From Rhodanobacteraceae bacterium (GTDB lineage: Bacteria; Pseudomonadota; Gammaproteobacteria; Xanthomonadales; Rhodanobacteraceae), in assembly GCA_004299555.1 (NCBI GenBank), contig SCQU01000003.1, positions 1-64,000 of the forward strand: 64,000 nucleotides of DNA, written 5' to 3'. The notes beneath the pieces were generated by a model, which saw nothing but the letters and a program-made list of their open reading frames with translations, did no database searches and was not told the origin of the DNA. Of this stretch, positions 54,227 through 63,376 are shown one piece after another. Position 1 is the first letter of the stretch, and every line of letters starts with the position of its first letter. The position numbers and the translations under genes are program-made.

Positions 54227-56068
54227 TCAATGGAAGACCACGTTCACCATCACCACCGTCACCACCAGGGTCAGCACCGTGAGCGGCAGGCCCACCCGCG
54301 CAAAATCGCGCGGTTTGTAGCCGCCGGGGCCGGCGACGATCAGCAGGGTTGGGCTCGCGCCCGGCAGCAGGAAGGTGTTGGATACCGACAGCGCCACGAT
54401 CAGCGCATAGGCCGACGGGTTGCCGCCCGAGGCCAGCGCAATGTTGATGGCCATCGGCACCATCATCACGGCGGTCGCGACGTGGGAGATGATCTGCGAG
54501 AACACCAGGGCCAGCACCGCAAGGCTGGCTTCGATCGCCCACTGCGGCAGGTGGCCGACGTAGTGCATCAGTTCCTGCGCCATCCACGCGGCGGTGCCGG
54601 TGGAGTCCATGGCGGCACCGAGCGGGATCAGGCACGCCATCACGAAGATGGTTTTCCACGCGATCGAGCCGTAGGCCTCGTCCATGTTGAGAACGCCGGC
54701 CAAGAGCATCCCGATCGCACCGGTCATCATCGCGACCGACAGGTGCAGGTTGGTGAACAGGCCAAGGCCGAGCGCGAGCGCGAAAAACACCAGCGCGTAG
54801 CGTACCTTGCCGGGGCGCTGTTCGGTGCTTGGGAAGTCGGTGACGGGTACCAGGTCGCGGCCTTCCGCCGCCAGCGCGAGGTCGCGCCAGTAGCTGTGCA
54901 GCACCAGCGAATCGCCGGCCCGCAGGGTCATCTTGCGCACGTCTTCGCCGCGGGTCACCGTCTCGCCGCGGTTGACCGCGAGCACGGAAATCCCGTAGCG
55001 CGTGCGCAGGCCAAGTTCGGCGATCTGCTGCTTGATGAACTTTGAGCTGGGGGGAATGACCACCTCTGAAATGCCCGCGCGGGTCGGGTTGAACATGTCG
55101 GCCAGCGCCTGCAGGCGGTCGTTGACGCGGCACTGGTTGGCCTCGGCAAAAGCGGCGACCCTGGGCCGCGTGCCGAGCACGCCGAGCACGCTGCCCACCC
55201 AGATCATCTGGTCGGCGGGCGGCGCCAGCCGCGCCTCGTTGCCCGTCTTGAGGGCGAGAACCAATGGCGCGCCATCCAGCGTTTCGGCCTCGCCGATGCT
55301 CATGCCGACCAGCGGGCTGTCCGCCGTCACCGTGAGCTCGTGGACTTCGCCGTCGATGCCGTAGGTGTTGGCAAAGTAGCTTTCGGTGCGGCCCGGCGTG
55401 ACGCGCGGCTTGTCATCGTCGTCGGGCATCAGGTGGCGGGTCAGGAACCAGAAATAGCCAACGCCCAGCAGCAGCAATGGAATGCCGATGGGGGTAATGG
55501 CAAAGAGCTTGAACGGTTCGATGGTCTGCGCGCCTGGTGGCAGGTTGCGGTCGGCGCTGGCAATCAGGTCGTTCAAGAGGATCAGCGGCGAATTGGAGAT
55601 CAGCGTCATGCTGGTGCCGGCGAGGATGCAGAACGCCATCGGCAACAGCAGTCGCTTCAGCGGAATCCCGGTGCGCGAGGAAAGCCGGCTCGCCACGGGG
55701 ATGAACAATGCCGCCAGGGCCTGGCTCTGGATGACCGAGGACAGCACGCCGGTGGTGGCGTTGAGCAGCAGCGACACGCGGCTCTCGATGCCGCCGGACA
55801 GGCGCAGGATGAAGGCGGCGGCCTTGTTGAGGACGCCGGTGCGGTCCAGTCCCGCGCCCATGATCATGATGCCGATCAGGGACAGCACGGCGTTCGAGGC
55901 AAAGCCATCGAACAGCTTGTCGACCGGCATCAGCCCCGTGATGCCGATGACCACCAGCACCAGCAGCGCGACCACGTCGGCGCGCACCCACTCCAGGATG
56001 AACATCACAATGGTGAACCCGACCAGCCCGAGCACCAGCATCATCTCGGGGGTGAGGGTCAGCTCCAT
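54227..56068 (-). CDS. SLC13/ArsB-type anion transporter with two TrkA-C domains
   Basis: A 613-residue membrane protein. Two membrane blocks (residues about 5-215 and 420-613) with SLC13-type motifs (VLSSVIQSQALAALFIPVAS; ALVFSQIISHVATAVMMVPM) flank a cytoplasmic pair of TrkA-C-like domains (LTVTADSPLVGMSIGEAE; IPPSSKFIKQQIAELGLRTR). Such proteins move sulfate, dicarboxylates or other anions with Na+; the substrate here is not evident. The neighbouring genes give no hint. Confidence 0.85.
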   Translation of the reverse strand: MELTLTPEMMLVLGLVGFTIVMFILEWVRADVVALLVLVVIGITGLMPVDKLFDGFASNAVLSLIGIMIMGAGLDRTGVLNKAAAFILRLSGGIESRVSLLLNATTGVLSSVIQSQALAALFIPVASRLSSRTGIPLKRLLLPMAFCILAGTSMTLISNSPLILLNDLIASADRNLPPGAQTIEPFKLFAITPIGIPLLLLGVGYFWFLTRHLMPDDDDKPRVTPGRTESYFANTYGIDGEVHELTVTADSPLVGMSIGEAETLDGAPLVLALKTGNEARLAPPADQMIWVGSVLGVLGTRPRVAAFAEANQCRVNDRLQALADMFNPTRAGISEVVIPPSSKFIKQQIAELGLRTRYGISVLAVNRGETVTRGEDVRKMTLRAGDSLVLHSYWRDLALAAEGRDLVPVTDFPSTEQRPGKVRYALVFFALALGLGLFTNLHLSVAMMTGAIGMLLAGVLNMDEAYGSIAWKTIFVMACLIPLGAAMDSTGTAAWMAQELMHYVGHLPQWAIEASLAVLALVFSQIISHVATAVMMVPMAINIALASGGNPSAYALIVALSVSNTFLLPGASPTLLIVAGPGGYKPRDFARVGLPLTVLTLVVTVVMVNVVFH

Positions 56069-56084
56069 TGGCGCCAGGGTCCGC

Positions 56085-56846
56085 TCAGGTCAGTGGATGT
56101 CGGGAATCGGCAGAGGATGGCACACGGTCATACAACAGATCCGTAACCGGGTGGCCAAGCGCGCGCCCACGGCGTTCAAAGCGCGTCTCGATTCGCCACG
56201 CTGGTCGCATCGATTCACCGCTTTGCCCCTGACGCAGGCGCCACTCCGTGCACGCGGCCAGTACATCCTGCATGTGCGCAGCATACTCGGGCCAGTCGGT
56301 CGCGAGGTGCAACAGCCCGCGTGGCTTGACGCGCGTGGCCAGCAGCACCGCGAAAGCCGGCTGGATCAGGCGCCGCTTGTGGTGGCGCTTTTTCGGCCAC
56401 GGGTCGGGGAACCAGATGCGCACTTCGTCCAGCGCGGCGACCGGAATTTCGTGCTGCAGCACTTCGACCGCGTCGTGATTCCAGATCCGCGCGTTGCCGG
56501 CGTCCTGCGCCGCCAGTGCGTTCAGCAGCCGGCCGACGCCCGGGCGATGCACCTCGATGCCAAGGTAGTCGCGTGCCGGATCGTGCGCGCTCGCCCATGC
56601 CAGCGCCTCGCCGTTGCCAAAGCCGATTTCAAGCACGCGGGGCGCCGCGCGTTCGAACAGCGCATCAAAGTCACGCGGCGTGCCTGCGTAGTCGAGCCCG
56701 AAGCGCGCCCAGTGCGCGGCGAACGCACGTTGCTGCGCGGGGGTGATGCGGCCTTCGCGCAGGACGAAGCTGTGGATGCCGCGGCGGTGCTGGACGGCGG
56801 GTGGTTCTGCGAACACGGTGGTTACCGGCAAGTATCCATCGCCCAT
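56085..56846 (-). CDS. trmB: tRNA (guanine-N7-)-methyltransferase
   Basis: A protein of about 253 residues with the TrmB pattern: [20 protein letters not shown] near the N-terminus, the SAM site [15 protein letters not shown] and the catalytic region [20 protein letters not shown]. The final helix region is [16 protein letters not shown]. It makes m7G46 in tRNA. A start six codons upstream (56864) is equally possible. It lies 16 nt before the transporter gene. Confidence 0.93.
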   Translation of the reverse strand: MGDGYLPVTTVFAEPPAVQHRRGIHSFVLREGRITPAQQRAFAAHWARFGLDYAGTPRDFDALFERAAPRVLEIGFGNGEALAWASAHDPARDYLGIEVHRPGVGRLLNALAAQDAGNARIWNHDAVEVLQHEIPVAALDEVRIWFPDPWPKKRHHKRRLIQPAFAVLLATRVKPRGLLHLATDWPEYAAHMQDVLAACTEWRLRQGQSGESMRPAWRIETRFERRGRALGHPVTDLLYDRVPSSADSRHPLT

Positions 56847-56943
56847 GGTGCCGGGCGCCGCCACGGTCGTCCATGGGTGGCCGTAGCGCGGGTACGCCGA
56901 TGCCGGTGGGGCGCCCGCGGTTCACGCCGCGGGCGCGGCGCGT

Positions 56944-59319
56944 TCACAGAGGTCGGTCGCCGCTGCTTTCCGGCGGGTGCTTTTTGGCTGGTGCGCGTCG
57001 CTCAGGCGCGCGTTGTTGCGCGTGTTCGGGTGCGCGCTGCATCTCACGCTGGCGCGGCGGTTGCCGCTGCAGCGCATTGGCACGTTGTTCCTGTGTCTGC
57101 AGGACGCGTTGCTGTTGCATTGATTGCCGCCGCTGCATCGATTGTTCGCGCTCGCGTTGTTGCTGCTGCATGCGTTGCTGCTCCATCGACTGTTCGCGTT
57201 GCTGTTGCGTTTGCTCGGTGCGGATGCGCTGCTCGGCCTGTTGTTGCAACCGTTGCTGCTGTGCCTGCTGCGCGCGGGCGCGCTGGCTGGCTTCGATGTC
57301 GGCCTGCCGCTGCTGCTGCAGCGCGTGGTTGACCGGTTGCGGCGCACGCTCGATCGGGCGCGCGATGGGCAATTGGGGTTCGGCCCCCGCCGGCCGCTGT
57401 GCACGCTCGGCCGGCCGCAGCACGGGCGCCCGGGGCAGGGTTGCAGGTGCCTCGGGATGGCGGAAACGTGCCGATGGCAACGCGCCGGGGTTTGCCGGTT
57501 CCGGCTGACGGCGCGCTGGAATCGGATGGATCTGGTTGTGGAATGCGCCTGGCGGCTGGTCCACACGGCTGACCGGTGCCCCCACGCGCTCGGGGGGTGG
57601 GTTGCGCGCGGGAATGGGGTGGATCTGGTTGCGGAAACCGGGATTGGTTCGCGCGGGTGTGGGCGCGTTGCCGCGCGGCTCCGCCGCGCCGGTGGCCAGC
57701 GCCGGCACCAGTTTCACGCGCCCGGTGTGGGCCGCGAGGGCCGGATGGGCGTTGCGCAGGCCCTGCAGCTGCGCGGGCGTCAACGGCTGCCCGTGTTGCC
57801 GCGCGATGAGCTTCTCGCGGGTGGCAAAGGCAACCGCGCGAGGGGCCGGCGCGCGGCGTGCGACCACCGGACGGGCGAACGGTGTCCGGCCCTTGAACAG
57901 TGCCGGTTGCGCGCGTGGCCGCGCCAGCCCGAGGCTCGCGCGTTCGGGCGTCGCGCGCGGACGCAACGCAACGTCCGCGCGTGCAAGCTGTGCACGGTCA
58001 AGGCGCAACCGCGCCGCATGCACCGGCCGCGCGCCGACGAAGACCGTGCGTGGCACCACCGTCACCGCTCCCGCCAGGTGGCGGTAGGCGTAGTCGTTGC
58101 GGCCAAACGGCGGCCGGCGGCCCGCGCGGTAGTCACCGTAGAAATTGTTGATCACCGTGCGGTTCACATACACATTGCGGATGTTGGTGATGTTCACGTT
58201 GGTGAAGTAGCGGCGTGAGGCATGGAACCATGGAACGTACACATCGCGCGGCCCCAGCGGGAACCAGCCAACCGGCCCGCCGCCGATGTTGATGGACGCC
58301 GAAAAGCCGGCGCCGCCGATGAAGGCCACCAGCGCCGGCGCGTACACCGGGCGCACGTTCACCGGCCCCGGCATCCAGCCCCAGCGGTTGCCGATGTAGG
58401 CCCAGCGCCCGTAGTGGAACGGCGCAAAGCCCCACGGCTGGTTGTCAACCCACGTCCAGCCCCAGGGATCAATCCAGGCCCAGTGGCCATAGCGATACGG
58501 CGCCCAGCCAACCGGCACCGTGTTCGGGTACCAGACCGTGCCGTACTCGGGCACCGAGTCCCACTGGCCGTACTGGTACAGGTCATCGCCGCCGACCATC
58601 TGCGGCGGAACGTATTGCTGCGGCTGCTCGGCGTAGCGCTGGTAGGTGTTGTCGCGGGCTTCGCAAAAACGGTCGAAGTCGTCGGGCGCGGGCAGACCCG
58701 TTGCGTCAACACTCGCGAGCGCGGAATCGTTGAACCGATACGCAGTGCCGGCGAGGACCTGGCGGCTGACACCGTTTTCGCCATACACCGTGCCCGAGCC
58801 CTGGAACACCGTCACCATGCTGCCGGTGCCACTCGGGTCGTCGTCGATGCGGTAAATGCCCGGGGTGGCGGCGACGAAGGCGATGGTCGGCGTGTCGATC
58901 TCGACGTTCTCGCCCTGCGCGAGCTGGCGCACGGCAATGTTGAGGGTGCCCTGTGACAGCTCGACCTGGATGTTGTCCTCGGCCAGGTTCAGAAAATCAA
59001 ACGCGGTGTCGCGGTCGATGCGAACGGACGCGTCGCCAAGCTCCAGCACCGCGCGGCCATCATCGCCGGTCAGCAGCCGGTCACCGACCACCATCGGACG
59101 GTTGATCTGCACCTCGCCCCACGCGTCCTCGCCGGCTGGCGCAAATTGCACCTGTCCGGACAGGTACGCCAGGCGGGCTACGCGGTCGGGGATCTGGTCG
59201 TTGCCGGCATCGGCAGGCGCGGGGCCGCTGTACTGCTGGGCCTGGGCGGCGGCGCCCATCGCGAGTGCGCAAACGCCAAGTGTCGCCAACAACAAGTGCG
59301 AAAAGCGGAAGCGGGACAT
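56944..59319 (-). CDS. FecR/DUF6600-type exported protein with Gln/Arg-rich tail
   Basis: A 791-residue exported protein. A signal peptide (HLLLATLGVCALAMGAAAQA) is followed by a FecR-like domain (ARLAYLSGQVQFAPAGEDAW, then LEIGDASVRIDRDT-like sequence; about 45-190), a Trp/Tyr-rich DUF6600 segment (YGHWAWIDPWGWTWVDNQPW, then GFAPFHYGRW; about 260-370) and a long disordered Pro/Arg/Ala region. The last 150 residues are mostly Gln, Arg and Met-containing repeats (QQQREREQSMQRRQSMQQQR). Function unknown. The tail should be extended or coiled and strongly basic. Confidence 0.85.
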   Translation of the reverse strand: MSRFRFSHLLLATLGVCALAMGAAAQAQQYSGPAPADAGNDQIPDRVARLAYLSGQVQFAPAGEDAWGEVQINRPMVVGDRLLTGDDGRAVLELGDASVRIDRDTAFDFLNLAEDNIQVELSQGTLNIAVRQLAQGENVEIDTPTIAFVAATPGIYRIDDDPSGTGSMVTVFQGSGTVYGENGVSRQVLAGTAYRFNDSALASVDATGLPAPDDFDRFCEARDNTYQRYAEQPQQYVPPQMVGGDDLYQYGQWDSVPEYGTVWYPNTVPVGWAPYRYGHWAWIDPWGWTWVDNQPWGFAPFHYGRWAYIGNRWGWMPGPVNVRPVYAPALVAFIGGAGFSASINIGGGPVGWFPLGPRDVYVPWFHASRRYFTNVNITNIRNVYVNRTVINNFYGDYRAGRRPPFGRNDYAYRHLAGAVTVVPRTVFVGARPVHAARLRLDRAQLARADVALRPRATPERASLGLARPRAQPALFKGRTPFARPVVARRAPAPRAVAFATREKLIARQHGQPLTPAQLQGLRNAHPALAAHTGRVKLVPALATGAAEPRGNAPTPARTNPGFRNQIHPIPARNPPPERVGAPVSRVDQPPGAFHNQIHPIPARRQPEPANPGALPSARFRHPEAPATLPRAPVLRPAERAQRPAGAEPQLPIARPIERAPQPVNHALQQQRQADIEASQRARAQQAQQQRLQQQAEQRIRTEQTQQQREQSMEQQRMQQQQREREQSMQRRQSMQQQRVLQTQEQRANALQRQPPRQREMQRAPEHAQQRAPERRAPAKKHPPESSGDRPL

Positions 59320-60392
59320 GGGAACCCCCGGACTGGGTGGGCGCGTCCAGTGTGCGTCGGTGCGGCGCCCGGCGGCCGACGTGGTTATTTCAATCCATGC
59401 ATTCTGAACGCTGGCGTGACCGTGACAGGGTGCAACCACCGGCGTGAGCCTCCGGTTAAGCGCGAGTCACCCGGCGCCCATTGCGCGCGCTGCAGGCGCC
59501 TCGTTAACATTCCCTTTCCAGCGCGGGTGTAGCTCAATGGCAGAGCTGTAGCTTCCCAAGCGTGCGAGACGAACCGCTAGACGTCTTGTGCGTTGTCAAA
59601 GGTAACTGCGACCTTATAGCGCAGTACGCGGAGAAGTCCCCCGAGCATCAGCGTGGCTGATGCGCAAGGGGAGAACCACGGTGTATACCGTGACAACGCC
59701 GTACCCTCATCCTCTGGATGGTGGTGCGGGGACTAGGCGGCGAAAGCCGCGCAAGTAGTTGCCTGTCTGCCCGCGAGGGTTGAACAGGCCCGGTGTTCAG
59801 CCACCGGTAGTCAAGGAGCAGTGCGGAATTGGTAACGGTTCCGTGCCGAGCGCTCTGACAATGTAGCCACCTCTCGGGGTACGCTGAACCCCGCGAGGGG
59901 TCGGCGTGATTCTGGAAGATGCATCCAGATGAGGCGCTAGGCTGGGTTGAAGGGTCAGTTCACACGAACTGTCGTTGTAATCGTCGTCAAGCTAGATGGG
60001 CTCAAGCATCTGGTGAGCCTTGCCCAAAATGGGATGGGATCGGATGTGCCGTTGCTTGGTCGGCACACGCTGACAACACGATCCCCGGCGAAAAGACAGG
60101 ACCCTCCCAACTCTGCTACTTGTGCGGACCGTCGTAACTCCGACGGTGCGTCGTTCAAGGCATCGAACGACAAGGTCGCCCGTGAGGGTGGCTGGTGCAC
60201 CAGCGGAACGAGGATTGCGGACAAAGCGAATGCCCGGGTGTAATGTCCGGGATAGGGGATGAAACGATCGCCCCGACCCGAAAGGGTGCTGACTTCCGCG
60301 TGGTGGCCTGTCGCTAGACAGGTCTGACAACCTACTCCCGATGGGGTGACGAATCCCCATCAGGGGATACGTCCATCCCCAAAGGGTCGTGG

Positions 60393-60466
60393 GCGGGTGT
60401 AGCTCAATGGCAGAGCTGTTGCTTCCCAAGCAACTGACGAGGGTTCGATTCCCTTCACCCGCTCCA
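60393..60466 (+). tRNA. tRNA-Gly(CCC), intact copy inside the intron
   Basis: A complete 74-nt gene: acceptor GCGGGTG/CACCCGC, D-arm GCTCAATGGCAGAGC, anticodon stem GTTGC/GCAAC around TTCCCAA (anticodon CCC), T-arm and encoded CCA. It is identical to the split tRNA except for the middle base pair of the anticodon stem (T-A here, A-T there). It lies five nt before the ribosome-binding site of the intron protein, so tRNA processing would cut the intron transcript on both sides. Confidence 0.95.
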
Positions 60467-60482
60467 ACTTTGGAGGATGAAT

Positions 60483-62108
60483 ATGGACGCCATTTCAAAT
60501 GGCGATGTCGCCTCCGCGAGCTGGAACGCATGGCACACGATTCCGTGGGCCAGCACGTTCCGGAACGTCAGGAGGTTGCAGACCCGCATAGCGAAGGCAG
60601 CCGAGAACGACGACTGGCGCAGCGTTCGACGTCTGCAAAGGTTGCTCGTTCGCTCGACCACCGCAAAAGCAGTCGCGGTGCGCCGGGTAACGGAGAACCA
60701 AGGCCGCAAGACTCCCGGCGTGGACGGCATCACGTGGTCCACGCCCACGGAGAAGTGGCAGGCGATATCCTCGCTGGACTCGCGTGGATACCGACCCAAG
60801 CCGCTTCGCAGGATCCACATCCCGAAGGCTCATGGCGGAAAACGGCCCCTCGGTATACCGACGATGAAGGATCGAACAATGCAAGCGCTTTACTGGCTTG
60901 CGCTCGATCCAGTCGCGGAATCCAAGGGTGACCGCAACTCGTACGGCTTTCGTTCCGGACGCTCGACGGCGGATGCGATCGCCCAGTGCCACAACGCACT
61001 GAGCCGAAAGCACTCGCCGGAATGGGTACTGGAAGGCGACATCAAAGGCTGCTTCGACAACATCAGCCATGATTGGCTGGTGCGCAACGTGCCGATGGAT
61101 CGGCAGGTGCTGTCGCGGTGGCTCAAAGCCGGATACGTGGAGGGTCGGAGGCTGTTTCCGACGGTCGCAGGTACGCCGCAGGGAGGGATCATTTCCCCGA
61201 CCTTGGCGAACCTCGTGCTGGACGGCGTGGAGCGGTTGTTGCAAGACAACCTTCCGCGCCGGGCCAAAGTCAACTTCATCCGGTATGCGGACGATTTCGT
61301 GGTGACCGCCGCGTCAAAAGACGCGCTGGAAACTCGAGTCAAGCCACTGCTGGTGGAGTTTCTTGCCGAGAGAGGTTTGTCGCTCTCGGTCACCAAGACG
61401 AAGGTCACCCGGGCTGTCGACGGGTTCGACTTTCTGGGCTGGCACGTGCGCAGGCACAGGCAATTCCTGCGCATGGTCCCGTCGAAGTCAAACGCCAAAG
61501 CGTTTTACGCCAAAGTCAGTAGCCGGTTGCACGAGCTCCGGGGCGCGAGTCAGGACGACGTGATTTTTGCCTTGAACCCGATCATTCGGGGTTGGGGCAA
61601 CTACCACCGAGTCGTGCATGCGTCCCATGAGTTCGCGCGGCTGGACTACCTGATCACGCGCGCGCTGTGGCGGTGGGCGATCAGACGTCATCCGATGAAG
61701 GGCAAGCGCTGGATCAAACGACGGTATTTTCGTTGCGAAGGTCCACGCGACTGGCTCTTTCAGACCGATGAGTACAGCCTTGTGCGCCTGTCCAGAATTC
61801 ATGTGGGCAGGTACGTCAAGGTGCGATCCGATGCCAATCCGTACGACCCCAAGGACGAACCGTATTTCGACGAGCGGTTGATGCGCCGGATGCGGGAAAC
61901 GTTGCAAGGACGCAGGAAGTTGTATTGGCTTTGGAACCAGCAGGACGGCGAGTGTCCGGTCTGTGCCGGCAAGATCACGAAGACCACGGGATGGCATATC
62001 CATCACAAGGTCTGGCGGGTCCATGGCGGCACCGACCAATTGTCGAACCTGCAAGTGCTCCACCCCACGTGTCACGCGCAGTTGCACGCGCGCGCCACCG
62101 CGGGTTAG
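60483..62108 (+). CDS. ltrA: Group II intron-encoded reverse transcriptase/maturase with HNH endonuclease
   Basis: About 541 residues. The reverse transcriptase domain starts with RTAKAVAVRRVTENQGRKTPG and has RPLGIPTMKDRTMQALYWLA, WVLEGDIKGCFDNISHDWL, GTPQGGIISPTLANLVLDGV and the catalytic FIRYADDFVV (about residue 265). A maturase X region follows (FLGWHVRRHRQF; IRGWGNYHRVVHASHEF). The C-terminal HNH region has CPVCAGKITKTTGWHIHHKV and LSNLQVLHPTCHAQLH. It helps splicing and carries out target-primed integration. GGAGG lies six nt before the chosen ATG; another ATG at 60477 directly abuts it and is less likely. Confidence 0.92.
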   Translation: MDAISNGDVASASWNAWHTIPWASTFRNVRRLQTRIAKAAENDDWRSVRRLQRLLVRSTTAKAVAVRRVTENQGRKTPGVDGITWSTPTEKWQAISSLDSRGYRPKPLRRIHIPKAHGGKRPLGIPTMKDRTMQALYWLALDPVAESKGDRNSYGFRSGRSTADAIAQCHNALSRKHSPEWVLEGDIKGCFDNISHDWLVRNVPMDRQVLSRWLKAGYVEGRRLFPTVAGTPQGGIISPTLANLVLDGVERLLQDNLPRRAKVNFIRYADDFVVTAASKDALETRVKPLLVEFLAERGLSLSVTKTKVTRAVDGFDFLGWHVRRHRQFLRMVPSKSNAKAFYAKVSSRLHELRGASQDDVIFALNPIIRGWGNYHRVVHASHEFARLDYLITRALWRWAIRRHPMKGKRWIKRRYFRCEGPRDWLFQTDEYSLVRLSRIHVGRYVKVRSDANPYDPKDEPYFDERLMRRMRETLQGRRKLYWLWNQQDGECPVCAGKITKTTGWHIHHKVWRVHGGTDQLSNLQVLHPTCHAQLHARATAG

Positions 62109-62152
62109 GCTGCCGCTCGCTCCTTGGTCTTCGAGCGGGTTCAAGGCTGCTT

Positions 62153-62227
62153 GAGCCGTATGAGGCGAAAGTCTCACGTACGGTTCTGAGGGGGGAGGGT
62201 GGCCGCGAGGCCACCTTCCCACCCGAC
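62153..62227 (+). other. Group II intron domains V and VI
   Basis: Domain V (62154-62187) is a 34-nt hairpin beginning with the catalytic AGC triad and closed by a GAAA tetraloop (GGCGAAAGTC). Domain VI follows as a GGTGGCC/GGCCACC hairpin, with a candidate branch-point A at 62221, seven nt from the 3' end. Both look intact, so the intron should be able to splice. Confidence 0.85.
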
Positions 62228-62368
62228 TACTGACGAGGGTTCGATTCCCTTCACCCGCTCCACGAAGGGGCCGCACGCCATGTCGACGCCAGCGGTTGCC
62301 GGCTGCACCGCGGCGTATCGTCCGCGGTGCCGTCCTGTGCTGGTGCGTGAATGGCACGGGAGGCGTGC

Positions 62369-63292
62369 ATGAAAATCGGCATCCTGTCGCGCAACTCGCG
62401 TTTGTATTCGACCCGGCGCCTGGTTGCGGCTGGACGTGCGCGCGGGCATCGGGTGCGCGTGCTTGATCCGCTGCGCTGCTACCTCAAGATCGCGCGCGAC
62501 GGCTTTGCCATGCACTACGGCGGGCGGCCACTGCAGGGGTTTGACGCCGTCATTCCGCGGATCGGTGCGTCGATCACCTTTTACGGCACGGCGGTGCTGC
62601 GTCAGTTTGAAATGATGGGGGTGTATACGCCCAGCCCGTCCGACGCGGTGCTGCGGGCGCGCGACAAGCTGCGCAGCCTGCAGCTCCTGGCCCGGCACGG
62701 CATCGACCTGCCGGACACCGTGTTTGGCGACAACCCCGATGACACCGCCGATCTTTTGAACATGCTGGGCGCGCCGCCGCACGTGATCAAGCTGAACGAA
62801 GGCGCTCAGGGTGCAGGCGTGGTGCTGACGGAAAAACCGGTGGCGTCGCAAAGCGTCATCGAGGCCTTGCGGGGCGTGTACGCCAATTTTCTGGTGCAGG
62901 AATTCGTGCGCGAGGCCGAGGGCCGGGACATCCGCTGTTTCGTGGTGGGTGAACGCGTGGTGGCCGCGATGCAGCGCGTGGCGCGCGACGGCGACTTTCG
63001 CGCCAACCTGCACCGGGGCGGGCACGGTGATCCGGTCGAGCTGTCGGCGGCGGAGCGCGGGGTGGCTGTGCGCGCGGCCAAGGCGCTGGGCTTGGGCATC
63101 GCGGGCGTTGATCTTCTGCGCTCCGCGCGCGGCCCGCTGTTGCTTGAAGTCAATGCCTCGCCGGGTCTCGAGGGCATCGAAGCCGTCACCGGCGTGGACG
63201 TTGCCGGGGCGATGATCGGGCAGGTGGAAGCGGCGCTTGCCGCGGGCGCGGCAGAGCCCGGAAAGATGCACGACAGTCATAGTACGAACTAA
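62369..63292 (+). CDS. rimK: RimK-family ATP-grasp glutamate ligase
   Basis: A 307-residue ATP-grasp enzyme: N-terminal [40 protein letters not shown], the ATP site [33 protein letters not shown] and the metal-binding [15 protein letters not shown]. It resembles RimK, which adds glutamate to ribosomal protein S6; related enzymes act on other acceptors. GGGAGG precedes the ATG. It is the first gene after the split tRNA. Confidence 0.9.
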   Translation: MKIGILSRNSRLYSTRRLVAAGRARGHRVRVLDPLRCYLKIARDGFAMHYGGRPLQGFDAVIPRIGASITFYGTAVLRQFEMMGVYTPSPSDAVLRARDKLRSLQLLARHGIDLPDTVFGDNPDDTADLLNMLGAPPHVIKLNEGAQGAGVVLTEKPVASQSVIEALRGVYANFLVQEFVREAEGRDIRCFVVGERVVAAMQRVARDGDFRANLHRGGHGDPVELSAAERGVAVRAAKALGLGIAGVDLLRSARGPLLLEVNASPGLEGIEAVTGVDVAGAMIGQVEAALAAGAAEPGKMHDSHSTN

Positions 63293-63376
63293 TTCGTTGA
63301 CAGTACCCGTGTAGTGTATTAGCGTTCGCTACGGTCGCACCAATCCGGGTGCGCCGGTTCGACGGAGACGGGGCTC

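Larger units (their letters stand above)
59562..62227 (+). mobile_element. Group II intron (chloroplast-like class) inserted in tRNA-Gly
   Basis: 2666 nt, beginning GTGCGAG and ending ...CCACCCGAC, as expected for group II introns (5' GUGYG, 3' AY). EBS1 GCTTGG (60054-60059) is exposed in the loop of a GTGCCG/CGGCAC hairpin and pairs fully with IBS1 CCAAGC (59556-59561). EBS2 AAGCTA (59989-59994) pairs fully with IBS2 TAGCTT (59549-59554). A reverse transcriptase gene with HNH domain, then domain V and domain VI, complete it. Unusually, a complete tRNA-Gly gene lies inside, between domains I-III and the protein gene, that is in domain IV. Confidence 0.93.
59523..62262 (+). tRNA. tRNA-Gly(CCC), split by a group II intron
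   Basis: The 5' part (59523-59561, 39 nt) and the 3' part (62228-62262, 35 nt) join to a normal 74-nt tRNA: acceptor GCGGGTG with CACCCGC, encoded CCA, T-arm GGTTCGATTCC, and anticodon stem GTAGC with GCTAC around loop TTCCCAA, giving anticodon CCC. The stem pairs only if the two parts are joined exactly at these borders. The break falls after the second base of the 3' strand of the anticodon stem. Without splicing this gene cannot give a tRNA. Confidence 0.92.

Noticed and set aside
60483-62108. Retron or diversity-generating reverse transcriptase
   Set aside because: The protein has maturase and HNH parts, and group II domains V and VI follow directly.
59562-62227. Two separate introns or a tandem array with the inner tRNA as a shared exon
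   Set aside because: No domain V/VI-like sequence precedes the inner tRNA, and the outer halves complete each other's anticodon stem (GTAGC with GCTAC), not that of the inner tRNA.
63297-63325. Sigma-70 promoter (TTGACA) before the last lipoprotein gene
   Set aside because: A good -35-like hexamer is present, but no -10 hexamer at proper spacing.
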